Assembly: GCA_964433135.1 (NCBI GenBank)
Contig: CAYSQW010000001.1
Location: forward strand, 186,001 to 250,000
Length of the DNA stretch: 64,000 nucleotides
Direction: 5' to 3'
Source of the DNA: CAYSQW01 sp964433135
GTDB taxonomy: Bacteria > Acidobacteriota > Aminicenantia > Aminicenantales > Aminicenantaceae
The translations under genes were made by a program, and so were the position numbers. Shown here piece after piece: positions 49,497 to 59,055 of this stretch. Under the pieces are notes generated by a model. The model saw only the letters and a list, made by a program, of their open reading frames with translations, searched no databases and was not told the DNA's origin. Each line of letters begins with the position of its first letter. Position 1 is the first letter of the stretch.

Positions 49497-50875
49497 TCCT
49501 GTTGGGAGGGAAACGCATCCCGATGCGGGAACAGCGTCCGGAGAAGCGAATCCGCAACTTTCTTTCCGTTCCCCTTGGATACAGTGAAAAAGAAGTCATG
49601 CGGGAAGCTCGCCGGTGCCTCCAATGTCCGGGGGAACCTTGTGAAGTCGCCTGCCCCATCAATATGAAGGTCCTGGAGATGATCCGGGAGATCGCCTATG
49701 GAAGGTTCAAACAAGCTTTTTTGATCGCAAAAGAGGACAATCCGGTACCCGCCATAACCGGTCGGGTGTGCCCTCAGGAAACTCAGTGCGAGGGGGTTTG
49801 CCCGCTCTCTCGGGAGGGCAACGGTATCAACATCGGAAAGTTGGAAGCGTTTATCGCGGATTGGGCCCGTAAGAATGGTATCAAAGATACGTTCCCGGTC
49901 CAAAAAAAACAGGGAAAAGTCGCCATTATAGGTTCAGGGCCCGCCGGGATAAGCGGAGCCGTGGACCTTCGCCGTTTCGGCTACCGGGTGACCTTGTTCG
50001 AGGCGTTGCATAAGGCGGGCGGAGTTCTGCAATATGGAATCCCCGCTTTCCGGCTTCCAACCGAGATCGTCGACTATGAGATATCCTATCTTTCGGAGAT
50101 CGGCGTGGATGTGAGGCTCAATTTTTTTGTCGGTCAGAATATCCGTTTTGAAGAATTGCGCAAGGAATACGATGCGATTTTTATTGGAACGGGAGCGGGA
50201 GCGCCGCTGTTTCTACGTATCGACGGGGAAAACCTGAAAGGGGTTTATTCGGCAAATGAATTTCTTATTCGGGTCAACCTGATGAAATCCTATCGTTTTC
50301 TGGAATACGACACCCCGATCGTCTGCGGAGAAACCGTGGGCGTGATCGGGGCCGGGAACGTCGCCATGGATGCGGCCCGGTGTGCGCTTCGGCTGGGGGC
50401 CAAGCGGGTGGTCATCCTTTATCGGCGCACCCGGAACGAAGCACCGGCGCGGGACGAAGAGATTCAACATGCCCTGGAAGAAGGGATCATTCTTCAGGAG
50501 CTGGTTTCACCCAAGAAACTGCATGGAGAGGAATCCGGATGGCTTAAAGGAGTCGAACTTTTTCAGATGGAACTCAGCGAGGTGGATAAAAGCGGTCGTC
50601 CCCGCCCGGTGGTCGTCGAAGGCAGTGAATTCATCATGCCGATGGAAACGATCATCGAAGCCCTGGGGACGCAGCCGAACCGGCTGTTTCTCAGCAGGGC
50701 GGCTGGATTGGAAGTAACTCCCTGGGGGTTGATTAAAGTGGACGCCGACATGATGACGAATATCCCCGGCGTGTACGCCGGGGGGGATGCCGTCCGCGGA
50801 AACGCCACGGTCATCCTGGCGCTGGGCGACGGACGGCAAGCCGCTCGGGCCATTCACAGGAGACTCTCGGGTTAA
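49493..50875 (+). CDS. NfnB/SudA/GltD-like NADPH-dependent flavoprotein
   Basis: A 460-residue protein of the glutamate synthase small-subunit family. The N-terminal Fe-S domain has CLQCPGEPCEVACPI and CPQETQCEGVCPL. Two dinucleotide domains follow (AIIGSGPAGISGAVDLRR and GVIGAGNVAMDAARCALRLG) and the FAD end GVYAGGDAVRGNATVILA. Start GTG 49493 overlaps the NfnA-like stop (GTGA) and has GGAG eight bases upstream. With its neighbour it forms an Nfn/Sud-type pair; no large glutamate synthase subunit is present. Confidence 0.93.
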   Translation: MILLGGKRIPMREQRPEKRIRNFLSVPLGYSEKEVMREARRCLQCPGEPCEVACPINMKVLEMIREIAYGRFKQAFLIAKEDNPVPAITGRVCPQETQCEGVCPLSREGNGINIGKLEAFIADWARKNGIKDTFPVQKKQGKVAIIGSGPAGISGAVDLRRFGYRVTLFEALHKAGGVLQYGIPAFRLPTEIVDYEISYLSEIGVDVRLNFFVGQNIRFEELRKEYDAIFIGTGAGAPLFLRIDGENLKGVYSANEFLIRVNLMKSYRFLEYDTPIVCGETVGVIGAGNVAMDAARCALRLGAKRVVILYRRTRNEAPARDEEIQHALEEGIILQELVSPKKLHGEESGWLKGVELFQMELSEVDKSGRPRPVVVEGSEFIMPMETIIEALGTQPNRLFLSRAAGLEVTPWGLIKVDADMMTNIPGVYAGGDAVRGNATVILALGDGRQAARAIHRRLSG

Positions 50876-50995
50876 AAAGTTTAATTCATCCACAGCAGAG
50901 AGTAAACGGTCTCGGTTCGCGAAGAGAAATTCCACATAAATTTGAGATGAAGTGTGATTTTTTCAGGCGGTTTCACGTCATCTCTTGTAACGGAC

Positions 50996-51760
50996 ATGTC
51001 ATCAAAAACAGAACCGCCCCCGGATTTACGATCGCTGCGGGGGGGACACCGCAGACGGCTGCGGGAGAAATTCCTTAAAGGAGGATTAGGAGGATTTCTG
51101 GAGTACGAGATCATCGAATTGCTCCTTACATTGGGAACGCCTCGCAAAGATTGCAAACAACCGGCACGGGAGGCGTTGAAAAAATTCAAGTACCTGCGTG
51201 GAGTGCTGGAAGCGCCGGACGAGGATTTGATGGCGATCAAGGGAATCGGCCCTCATAATATTTTCGGCATCAAATTGATCCAGGAAGTTTCCCGCTATTA
51301 TCTCAAAGAGCGTATGATCCATCGTCCGGTCTGTCAGTGCTCGCAGGAAGTGTTCGATTTTCTCTATCATGCCCTGCGGGATGCCAGACGGGAAAAGTTC
51401 AAGGTGTTGTTTATGGATGCAAAAAACCGTATCTTGGAGGAGGAAACGATATTCGAAGGCACCGTGGATTCCAGCGCGGTCTACCCCCGGGAGATTATCA
51501 AGGCGGCGTTGAAATACGAAGCGAGCTCATTGATCTTTGTCCACAATCATCCTTCGGGAGATCCGAGCCCCTCTCTGAGCGATAAGGATATCACAAGGGA
51601 TCTGGTCTTTGCCTCCAATACCGTACATGTCCGCGTACTGGATCATATTATTATCGGCAACAATCGTTATTACAGTTTCGCCGATGAAGGACTTATCGAA
51701 GACTATGAATACCTTTTCCGGTGCTTGAAAAAAGAGGTCCGCGAAAGGGGTGAAAGATAG
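50996..51760 (+). CDS. radC: RadC-family JAMM/MPN protein
   Basis: A 254-residue protein with N-terminal helix-hairpin-helix-like region (IKGIGPHNIFGIKL) and a C-terminal JAMM metalloprotease-like domain with FVHNHPSGDPSPSLSDKD. The role of RadC proteins is unresolved despite the name. ATG 50996 gives the family N terminus; an in-frame start at 50954 is unsupported. The 120 bp upstream show no clear promoter. Confidence 0.92.
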   Translation: MSSKTEPPPDLRSLRGGHRRRLREKFLKGGLGGFLEYEIIELLLTLGTPRKDCKQPAREALKKFKYLRGVLEAPDEDLMAIKGIGPHNIFGIKLIQEVSRYYLKERMIHRPVCQCSQEVFDFLYHALRDARREKFKVLFMDAKNRILEEETIFEGTVDSSAVYPREIIKAALKYEASSLIFVHNHPSGDPSPSLSDKDITRDLVFASNTVHVRVLDHIIIGNNRYYSFADEGLIEDYEYLFRCLKKEVRERGER

Positions 51761-51814
51761 AGGGTGATTTGAAAAAACATCGTCTTGAATGTAAACTGAT
51801 TCAGGGAGGTTAAA

Positions 51815-53488
51815 ATGAACGACAAAAAAGACAATATGCATAAAACGCCGCTTCAACCGATAGAGGAGATCGCCGCCGGGATCGGGATCGAGGAAGGGGA
51901 TCTGGAGAAATACGGGCCCTATAAGGCTAAGATCGCGTCCCGCCGTTCCGGCAAACCCACCGGGGGGATAGGAAAGGTGATCATGGTTACGGCCATGAGC
52001 CCAACGCCTTCCGGCGAGGGGAAGACGCTGACGTCGATCGGATTGGCCGATTCGCTTCGGCGGCTCGGCCGAAAAACTGTGGTAGCCCTGAGGGAGCCGT
52101 CTTTAGGCCCGGTTTTCGGATTGAAAGGCGGCGCCACGGGCGGCGGGAAAGCTCAGGTGGCGCCCCACGAAGAAATCAATCTTCATTTTACGGGGGATAT
52201 CCATGCCGTCTCCGCCGCCCACAACCTTTTGGCGGCGATGGTGGATAATCGTCTTCATTTTGACGGACCGGCGGGTTTCCTCGATTGTCGGCGGGTAACC
52301 TGGAAGCGGGTCATGGATATGGACGATCGTGTATTACGCGAAATCGTCGTGGGGATCGGCGGGCCGCTGCGAGGCATCGCCCGGGAAACCGGGGTCGATA
52401 TTACCGCGGCTTCAGAGGTTATGGCCATTCTCGGTTTATCCGATGATCTGATGGATCTCAAGCAGCGGTTGGGCGCGATCGCCATAGGATATTCCGCGGA
52501 GAGAAAGTTGGTTTTCGCTCGCGATATCCAGGCGCATGGAGCGATGACGGCTTTGCTCAAGGAGGCGATCAAACCCAATTTGGTTCAAACGTTGGAAGGC
52601 ACGCCGGCTTTTATCCACGGGGGTCCGTTTGCCAATATCGCCCATGGGACCAACACGGTGATTTCCACGCGCATGGCCCTTGGGCTGGCGGATTTCGTGG
52701 TCACGGAGACCGGTTTCGGCTCGGATCTGGGCGCGGAAAAGTTTTTCGATATTGTAGTGCGCACCGGACATATCCCCCCCCCGGCGGCCTGTGTGCTGGT
52801 GGCTACGATCCGGGCGCTGAAATATCATGGAGGGATCAAACTGGACAGCCTTGGTGAAGAGAACAGCGAAGCGGTCGAAAAAGGATTCCCCAACCTTCAG
52901 AAACACATGGATAATCTTCGGGCATTCGGCGTTCCATTCGTTGTGGCCTTGAATCGATTCGCATCGGATACGGAATCGGAGATCGATAAATTCCGTAAAC
53001 TCTGCCGTCGCGAAGGCGTCCGGGCGGCTGTCAGCGATGTTTTTGCGTCCGGCTCAGTGGGCGGCGAGGAACTCGCCCAAGAGATCCTGCAGGCGATCGA
53101 GGTGGAAGAAAACCGGTTCCAGTTTCTTTATCCTGAGGAAATGCCGCTGTTGCAGAAGATAGAGACAGTTGCCAAAAAGATTTACGGTGCGGATGCCATT
53201 GCCATGGAAGGCAAGACGAGGCGGAAAATCCTTCAGTATCAAAAACGTGGATTCGGGCACTTTCCCGTCTGCATCGCGAAAACGCAGTATTCCCTTTCCG
53301 CGGACCCGGAGTCTCTGGGGAGGCCGAAAGGGTTCACGTTGATCGTCACGGATGCGTCGCTGAGTTCGGGGGCCGGTTTTGTGGTCATATACTGCGGGGA
53401 TATCATGACGATGCCGGGGCTCCCCAAGCATCCTGCGGCGGAGCGGATCGACATCACGCCCCATGGTGAAATCACTGGTTTGTCTTAA
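51815..53488 (+). CDS. fhs: Formate-tetrahydrofolate ligase
   Basis: Forms 10-formyl-tetrahydrofolate from formate and ATP, reversibly. The 557-residue protein has the P-loop TPSGEGKTLTSIGLADSL, EPSLGPVFGLKGGATGGGKAQV and FTGDIHAVSAAHNLLAAM. It matches the usual 555-560 residues. GGGAGG lies upstream of the ATG. A C9 run (52774-52782) encodes a Pro stretch. It can serve one-carbon metabolism or formate use in anaerobes; no other Wood-Ljungdahl gene is in the window. Confidence 0.97.
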   Translation: MNDKKDNMHKTPLQPIEEIAAGIGIEEGDLEKYGPYKAKIASRRSGKPTGGIGKVIMVTAMSPTPSGEGKTLTSIGLADSLRRLGRKTVVALREPSLGPVFGLKGGATGGGKAQVAPHEEINLHFTGDIHAVSAAHNLLAAMVDNRLHFDGPAGFLDCRRVTWKRVMDMDDRVLREIVVGIGGPLRGIARETGVDITAASEVMAILGLSDDLMDLKQRLGAIAIGYSAERKLVFARDIQAHGAMTALLKEAIKPNLVQTLEGTPAFIHGGPFANIAHGTNTVISTRMALGLADFVVTETGFGSDLGAEKFFDIVVRTGHIPPPAACVLVATIRALKYHGGIKLDSLGEENSEAVEKGFPNLQKHMDNLRAFGVPFVVALNRFASDTESEIDKFRKLCRREGVRAAVSDVFASGSVGGEELAQEILQAIEVEENRFQFLYPEEMPLLQKIETVAKKIYGADAIAMEGKTRRKILQYQKRGFGHFPVCIAKTQYSLSADPESLGRPKGFTLIVTDASLSSGAGFVVIYCGDIMTMPGLPKHPAAERIDITPHGEITGLS

Positions 53489-53566
53489 AAAAACGAATCG
53501 GAGTGAAACGCGGATACGAGTGAAATGGGACGGGTGAAAATCGCGGCGTAAGGGATGGGATGGCGG

Positions 53567-53595
53567 TTTACACTCCCTGGCAAATATGGTACAAA
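53567..53595 (+). promoter_or_regulatory. Candidate promoter of the thiolase gene
   Basis: TTTACA (53567-53572), 17 bp and TACAAA (53590-53595), four matches in the -10 box. It would leave a leader of about 35 nt with GAGAGGA before ATG 53636. Confidence 0.38.
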
Positions 53596-53635
53596 AAAGA
53601 AGATTTTCCAATATCCCCATGCGAGAGGATTTTAC

Positions 53636-54826
53636 ATGTGTGAATTAAGAGAGGTGTATATCGTAAGTGCAGCTCGGACGCCGATCGGGGCTTTTTTGGG
53701 GAGCCTGAAAAGTTTCAACGCCACCGATCTGGGTGGGATCGTGGTTCGCGAAGCGCTGCACCGCGCCGGCTTATCCGGCTCCGATGTGAACGAAGTCATT
53801 ATGGGCAATGTGGTTTCCGCGGGAGTCGGTCAGGCGCCGGCCAAACAGGCCGCGGTCAAGGGCGGGATCCCGGAAACCGTGAGCAGCTTCTCTGTCAACA
53901 AAGTGTGCGGCTCGGCCTTGAAAGCCGTGGCGCTGGGGGCTCAGAGCATCTGGCTGGAAGACAGCGAAATCGTTTTGGCCGGGGGAATGGAAAGCATGAG
54001 CCAAACGCCGCATATGTTCTGGGCGGGGCGTGAGGGCGTGAAGATGGGTGATATCAAGATGAAAGACGCCATGATCCACGACGGCCTCTGGTGTGCCTTC
54101 GACAACCAGCATATGGGAATGACCGGTGAATACATCGCCGAGAAGTTTGGAGCCACGAGAAAAGAACAAGACGCCTATGCCGTTAGCAGTCATCAAAAGG
54201 CGGTCCATGCCATTGAAAAGGGTTATTTCAAGGATGAAACCGTGCCGGTGGAAATCCCGAAGCGAAAAGCCGACCCGGTTTTGTTTTCCGTGGATGAGGG
54301 ACCGCGGCGCGACGCCTCCCTAGAGGGGTTGTCCCGCCTCCGTCCTGTTTTCAAAAAAGACGGGAGCGTGACGGCCGGGAATGCATCGAGCATCAATGAC
54401 GGTGCCGCCGCTGTCGTCGTCGCATCGGCTGACGCGGTGGAGGTGAAAGGTTTGAAGCCGCTGGCGAGAATCGTAGGCGCCGCCTCCAACGCTCTAAAAC
54501 CGGCGATGGTGATGTACGCGCCCAAGGGGGCCACCGAAAAGCTGTTGGAAAAAGTGGGATGGAAAATGAAGGACGTTGATCTCTTCGAGATCAATGAGGC
54601 CTTCTCCGCACAGCTGGTGGTTTTAATCAAGGAGATGGGTTTGGATCGGGAAAGAGTCAATGTCCACGGCGGCGCGGTCGCCTTGGGGCACCCCATCGGC
54701 GCGACGGGTGCCCGGATCCTGACGACCTTGATCTATGCCCTGAAACACCGAAGCCTCAAGAAGGGCATCGCCACTTTATGTCTCGGGGGAGGAGATGCCG
54801 TGGCCATGGCGGTGGAGGTGGTTTGA
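53636..54826 (+). CDS. Acetyl-CoA C-acetyltransferase (thiolase)
   Basis: Condenses or cleaves acetoacetyl-CoA. The 396-residue protein has VSAARTPIGAFLGSL, the nucleophile Cys in NKVCGSALKAVALG, the catalytic His in NVHGGAVALGHPIGATGARI and the second Cys in LCLGGGDAVAMAVE. ATG 53636 with GAGAGGA upstream was chosen; the longer frame from 53555 adds unlike sequence. It may act in butyrate-type or amino-acid fermentation or in fatty acid breakdown; the neighbours do not decide this. Confidence 0.95.
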   Translation: MCELREVYIVSAARTPIGAFLGSLKSFNATDLGGIVVREALHRAGLSGSDVNEVIMGNVVSAGVGQAPAKQAAVKGGIPETVSSFSVNKVCGSALKAVALGAQSIWLEDSEIVLAGGMESMSQTPHMFWAGREGVKMGDIKMKDAMIHDGLWCAFDNQHMGMTGEYIAEKFGATRKEQDAYAVSSHQKAVHAIEKGYFKDETVPVEIPKRKADPVLFSVDEGPRRDASLEGLSRLRPVFKKDGSVTAGNASSINDGAAAVVVASADAVEVKGLKPLARIVGAASNALKPAMVMYAPKGATEKLLEKVGWKMKDVDLFEINEAFSAQLVVLIKEMGLDRERVNVHGGAVALGHPIGATGARILTTLIYALKHRSLKKGIATLCLGGGDAVAMAVEVV

Positions 54827-54884
54827 GCGGCAGGACCGCGGTGGTGAAGGATATTTCCCCTGCGAAAAAAACAGCGGATAAGAT

Positions 54885-54906
54885 CTTTTCCCCTAAGGGG
54901 GAGAAG
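54885..54906. repeat. Inverted repeat between thiolase gene and recA
   Basis: CTTTTCCCC and GGGGAGAAG flank a TAAG loop, giving a 9-bp stem with one G-T pair. No T run follows on the plus strand, so terminator function is uncertain. The 220-bp gap also has a CTCCGG...CCGGAG repeat near 54946-54963. I found no recognisable LexA box. Confidence 0.35.
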
Positions 54907-55046
54907 AGTATGATGTTAGGGAAGGCGTGATGTTGTGCTTTTTCTCCGGTCGACGCCGGAGCGTGACATCGACGGCTTGCGATGCCGGAGAACCGGTTAA
55001 TCCGTTCAAAGGAAGATAAAATGAGGGAATTGACGTGGAGAGAAAG

Positions 55047-56126
55047 ATGAAAGACGCAAACGACATACAACATCAAGACAAGAAGAATCGGGCGATTGAA
55101 TCGGCTTTATCTCAGATCGAAAAACAGTTCGGTAAAGGCTCCGTCATGAAGCTCGGACAAAAAGAAGCCGCCTTGAATATACCCGCGATTCCAACGGGTT
55201 CCATCGCATTCGATCTGAGTCTCGGGATCGGCGGATTCCCCCGTGGGCGTGTCGTGGAGATATTCGGCCCGGAGGCCACCGGAAAAACCACACTGGCTCT
55301 GCATGTGATTGCGGAAGCCCAGAAACAGGGAGGCCAGGCGGCATTCATCGATGCCGAGCATGCCATGGATCCCGCTTATTCCGCATCGGTTGGAGTGGAT
55401 GTTGACAACCTGCTGATATCTCAACCGGATTACGGGGAGCAGGGTTTGGAGATCGCCGAGGTTCTGGTGCGCAGCGGTGCCGTGGATGTGATCGTTGTCG
55501 ATTCTGTGGCGGCTCTGGTTCCCAAAGCGGAGCTTGAAGGCGACATGGGGGATTCTCACGTCGGCCTCCAGGCCCGGTTGATGTCGCAGGCTCTCCGTAA
55601 GCTCACGGGCATCGTCAGCCGCAGTAAGACCTGCTTTATTTTCATCAACCAGATACGCGAAAAAATCGGCTTTTTTCTCGGAAGCCCCGAAACGACCACC
55701 GGAGGTCGGGCTCTAAAATTTTACGCCTCGCTACGGGTGGATATACGGCGGGTGGCCTCCCTCAAGGATGGGGATAAAGTCATCGGGAATCGGGTGAAGG
55801 TAAAAATCGTCAAGAACAAGATGGCGCCGCCTTTCCGTCTCGCCCATTTCGATATCATCTATGGAGAAGGCATTTCCCGGGAAGGAGACTTGGTCGACTG
55901 CGGCGTGGATGTGGGGCTGATCGAAAAATCAGGAACCTGGTATTCCTATAAAGGGGAGCGATTGGGACAAGGCCGTGAAAACGTAAAAAAATTACTGCTG
56001 GCGAATCAGGAACTGGCTGCCGAGTTGGACCGGAAGATCAGGATAGAACTGGAGCTGCTTCCCGCCGAGGAGGCCTCCCCGACCGCTAAAAATTCCGGGA
56101 AATCCGACCCCGGGGATTCAAAGTAA
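55047..56126 (+). CDS. recA: Recombinase RecA
   Basis: DNA strand-exchange and SOS co-protease. The 359-residue protein has Walker A GPEATGKTTLALH, the MAW-like AEHAMDPAYSASVGVD, VIVVDSVAALVP and the L2 loop FINQIREKIGFFLGSPETTT. The loop has FFLG where VMFG is common. The C terminus is acidic then polar. ATG 55047 has GGAGAGAAAG upstream. It converges on the SagB-like gene with an 18-bp gap. Confidence 0.98.
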   Translation: MKDANDIQHQDKKNRAIESALSQIEKQFGKGSVMKLGQKEAALNIPAIPTGSIAFDLSLGIGGFPRGRVVEIFGPEATGKTTLALHVIAEAQKQGGQAAFIDAEHAMDPAYSASVGVDVDNLLISQPDYGEQGLEIAEVLVRSGAVDVIVVDSVAALVPKAELEGDMGDSHVGLQARLMSQALRKLTGIVSRSKTCFIFINQIREKIGFFLGSPETTTGGRALKFYASLRVDIRRVASLKDGDKVIGNRVKVKIVKNKMAPPFRLAHFDIIYGEGISREGDLVDCGVDVGLIEKSGTWYSYKGERLGQGRENVKKLLLANQELAAELDRKIRIELELLPAEEASPTAKNSGKSDPGDSK

Positions 56127-56144
56127 ATCGATCCCCAGTCGACT

Positions 56145-56873
56145 CTACATGGGATGCCCCACGACGCTCATGTAAACCGTGCTCTCGTCTTCACCGTCAA
56201 TGCCGAGGAGAGCATTGGCTTCTTCATCATAAAGAGCCGCGATCTGACAGGATCCCAAATCGAGTGAAACCGCGGCCAAAGCCAGATTTTCCGCGATATG
56301 GCCGGCATCCAGATAGATATAGCGGTAGGCTCGCTGCCGGTATTTCCATTTTGCCCGTCCGAAGACGGCTGACCATATGAAAACAGCGTTACAGGCGGCG
56401 GCCATGGGCTGGTCGAGGGCGGCCCTGGCCGCGGCCTCCCGGCAGTCTCCGGTTTTAATCTGCTCAAGGAAATGGGTTTGGACAGCATAATGATAGACGC
56501 CGGGATCGATGGAGCCGACATCGTGGATGACGACATAGGTTTCAATCGGATAGAGGGCTCCGGCTGAGGGCGCGGAGCGAAATAAAAATCCCCTGGTTTG
56601 TCCCGTAACTCCTTGTGCCGCCCAGAGGAGCTGAGATAGACTTTCGGGTGACAGGGTCTCTCGACGAAATCGACGCCTGCTGCGGCGCCGTGCCAGAGCT
56701 TCCCGGAGCGTCATTTCGCTTCCCGCCTCGGGAGACGGAAGCGGGATACGCAGAGCCTCGGAGTAGTTTTTATAGGGAGGGAGTTTCTTTTCCCAATCCA
56801 GGCCTCCTCCGTCGATGAGGCCGCGCCGGTATTTCGTTTCCGCTTGAAAAGTATCGCCGATGCCTTTTTTCAT
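56145..56873 (-). CDS. SagB-type FMN dehydrogenase (nitroreductase family)
   Basis: A 242-residue nitroreductase-fold flavoprotein. RRSRRRFRRETLSPESLSQLLWAAQG is the opening, and FRSAPSAGALYPIETYVV is the SagB/ThcOx hallmark. GHIAENLALAAVSLDLGSC lies near the C terminus. SagB enzymes oxidise azolines in thiazole/oxazole peptides, but no YcaO cyclodehydratase or precursor peptide is nearby, so its substrate is unknown. A good ribosome site (GGAGAAACG) is present. It lies 18 bp after the serine hydrolase gene. Confidence 0.88.
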   Translation of the reverse strand: MKKGIGDTFQAETKYRRGLIDGGGLDWEKKLPPYKNYSEALRIPLPSPEAGSEMTLREALARRRSRRRFRRETLSPESLSQLLWAAQGVTGQTRGFLFRSAPSAGALYPIETYVVIHDVGSIDPGVYHYAVQTHFLEQIKTGDCREAAARAALDQPMAAACNAVFIWSAVFGRAKWKYRQRAYRYIYLDAGHIAENLALAAVSLDLGSCQIAALYDEEANALLGIDGEDESTVYMSVVGHPM

Positions 56874-56891
56874 GTCGTTTCTCCGGTCGCC

Positions 56892-59018
56892 TCAGGACTC
56901 GGAAGGATTCCGGAGGTCCTTTTTACGGGTAAGATCCAGCTTTTTACGTATGGATTCCGATTCCGGGTCAAGATCGAATGCTTTAAGGTACCAGAGGCGA
57001 GCCTGTTCCTGATCTCCGGCGTCGAGGAGCAGGTCTCCCACCCACTCTTGAAGGCCGGCATCTCGGGGATGAAGTTCCACCGTGATGGCGGCGAGCGCGA
57101 ACTCCATTCCCGAAATTCCTTCGGCCCCAAGGCGCGTGGCCAGAGTTTTCAGAGCGGACGCACTGACGGTGCGATGTCCGGGCTCAAGCCGCTGAGCTTG
57201 GAGGTAGAGATCATGTGCCGGAACCGGATCCCCGCGCCAGAGATGGGCGGCGGCCAGGCCGGAGAGCGTGCCGGCCCGCAAGGGGTAGAGTTCGGCGTTA
57301 AGATTGTGGAGCGCGTATCCGATCGTCCGTTCTTCCTCTGCCGTTAAATGGGTAGCGGCCGAGGCGATCTGGGCGGAAAAATCAGGAAAGATGGAGGCCC
57401 CGGAGAAAAGAGGTTTGAGTCGTCGTGAAAGTTCATCGGCGTCCGCTCCGGGAAGAATGACCAGTCGACGCAGGTCGTCCGAGTAGATCTCGTTCCATAT
57501 CTCGCGCCATTTTTCGATAAGCGCCGTGAGCTCGGAGGAGAACCGCTGTCGTTTCAATTCGGCCCGTCCCGTACCGCTGATCCGAATGTAGTCGCTGAAA
57601 AATTCAAGAGGGCCTCCCGTGTGATACCGGGCCAGCGATCCCGTTCCGAGGGTGTTTTCAAGCGTTGACGCCATGAAAGCACCGACCTTGATGAAAGCTT
57701 GACGCGACATCGGGTGGATGCCGTTATCGATGGAGGTTTTGGCTTTGACGTAGGAACGCTTCAGGGGGGCAAGCCGTACCCGGCGGTTGAAAACGGCAAA
57801 TGCAATATCCAAATCTTCCGCATCCTCAATGGGAACTTCTCCCATGCGATCATAAAAACTCATGCCGTAGCGAAAGACCTGATCGCAAGCGTCGTATACG
57901 GCTTGTTCACGCTGGTCCGGGAGGTAAGCCCGGCTGTCGAGATCTTCATCCAGAACGAGTTCGGCCAGACGGGTGACATAGACCAGAGGATTGGCTCCTT
58001 CCAAGTTGAGCGCGGCCGCAATGGCGAAATTTTCGCTGGGGAAGATGGTGAGGTAAGTGCGCGTTTCAGCCTGCGATCCCCCATGGCTGACTTGGAAGTG
58101 TCCTCTCCAGGGCCTGACGTGCCATCCCATTCCGTATCCCGTAAAACGGCCGTCAGCTGTCGCCATCGAGGAAAACATCAAGTCCCAGGTATCCCGCTCC
58201 AGAAGATCACCGCGACAGATCCCCCGGGCGTACTTAAGAAGATCGGCGACCGTGGACCTGAGACCGCCTCCTGCAAAGCGGCTGGACACATCGATGAACT
58301 CCGAGTTCTTTGCGACGCCTTTGACGAGACGGTAGCCGCGTACACGGTTGGGGATCAGATCGGAGGGATCATCCAGGCGCGTATCGCTCATCTCCAGGGG
58401 TAACAGGATGTGGTCTTGAATATAATCCCCGAATGATTCTTCCGAGGCGCCTTCGATCACGGCGCCGAGGAGATTATATCCGTAGCTGGAGTAATGATAG
58501 CGGGTGCCGGGTTTAGCCACCAGAGGGAAATCCTGAAAAAGGGCCAGAGCTTCACGCGTGTCTTTATGTTCCTTGATATGGCCTTCCCTTTCATAATCGC
58601 GGTAGTGGCTGATTCCTCCCAGGTGTCCCAGAAGCATACGCGGGGTTACCCGCCAGCGCTTTTTCGGGAAATGGGGAACATAGGTTTGGACTTCGGCATC
58701 CAAATCGATTTTTCCCGCTTCGACCAACTGCATGACGGCTAGAGCGGTAAACGTTTTGGTTATGGAAGCCAGGCGGAATGCGCTTTCCGTTTTGACGGGA
58801 ACCCGGTTTTCCAGATCCGCGAATCCGAATCCCTTCATCCATGTGAAGTCGTCTTTGAAAAATCCGATGGCGAGGCCCGGGAGCTTGTCTGAGGCCATCT
58901 GGATACCTGCGAATTTTTCGAAGGCCTGAACGGCGGAGGAATCCTGGGGCGCCGGTTTCAGAGGAGGCGTGAACAGCAGACAGGCGGCCAATAAGAGATA
59001 AAAGCAGCTTTTCCTCAT
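56892..59018 (-). CDS. Secreted class C beta-lactamase-like serine hydrolase with C-terminal TPR-like region
   Basis: A 708-residue exported protein (signal peptide to about residue 24). The beta-lactamase domain (about 30-370) has the SITK nucleophile motif, YSS at the YxN position and HGGS as the third motif. The middle part (about 370-560) is unassigned. The C-terminal 150 residues contain TPR-like helices (WVGDLLLDAGDQEQARLWYLKAFDLDPES). Such proteins are usually peptidases or esterases rather than antibiotic-resistance enzymes. It lies between nhaC and the SagB-like gene, all on the same strand with short gaps. Confidence 0.87.
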   Translation of the reverse strand: MRKSCFYLLLAACLLFTPPLKPAPQDSSAVQAFEKFAGIQMASDKLPGLAIGFFKDDFTWMKGFGFADLENRVPVKTESAFRLASITKTFTALAVMQLVEAGKIDLDAEVQTYVPHFPKKRWRVTPRMLLGHLGGISHYRDYEREGHIKEHKDTREALALFQDFPLVAKPGTRYHYSSYGYNLLGAVIEGASEESFGDYIQDHILLPLEMSDTRLDDPSDLIPNRVRGYRLVKGVAKNSEFIDVSSRFAGGGLRSTVADLLKYARGICRGDLLERDTWDLMFSSMATADGRFTGYGMGWHVRPWRGHFQVSHGGSQAETRTYLTIFPSENFAIAAALNLEGANPLVYVTRLAELVLDEDLDSRAYLPDQREQAVYDACDQVFRYGMSFYDRMGEVPIEDAEDLDIAFAVFNRRVRLAPLKRSYVKAKTSIDNGIHPMSRQAFIKVGAFMASTLENTLGTGSLARYHTGGPLEFFSDYIRISGTGRAELKRQRFSSELTALIEKWREIWNEIYSDDLRRLVILPGADADELSRRLKPLFSGASIFPDFSAQIASAATHLTAEEERTIGYALHNLNAELYPLRAGTLSGLAAAHLWRGDPVPAHDLYLQAQRLEPGHRTVSASALKTLATRLGAEGISGMEFALAAITVELHPRDAGLQEWVGDLLLDAGDQEQARLWYLKAFDLDPESESIRKKLDLTRKKDLRNPSES

Positions 59019-59055
59019 GGGTGTTGCCCCTCCTTATATGATTAAAACCTCTTGT

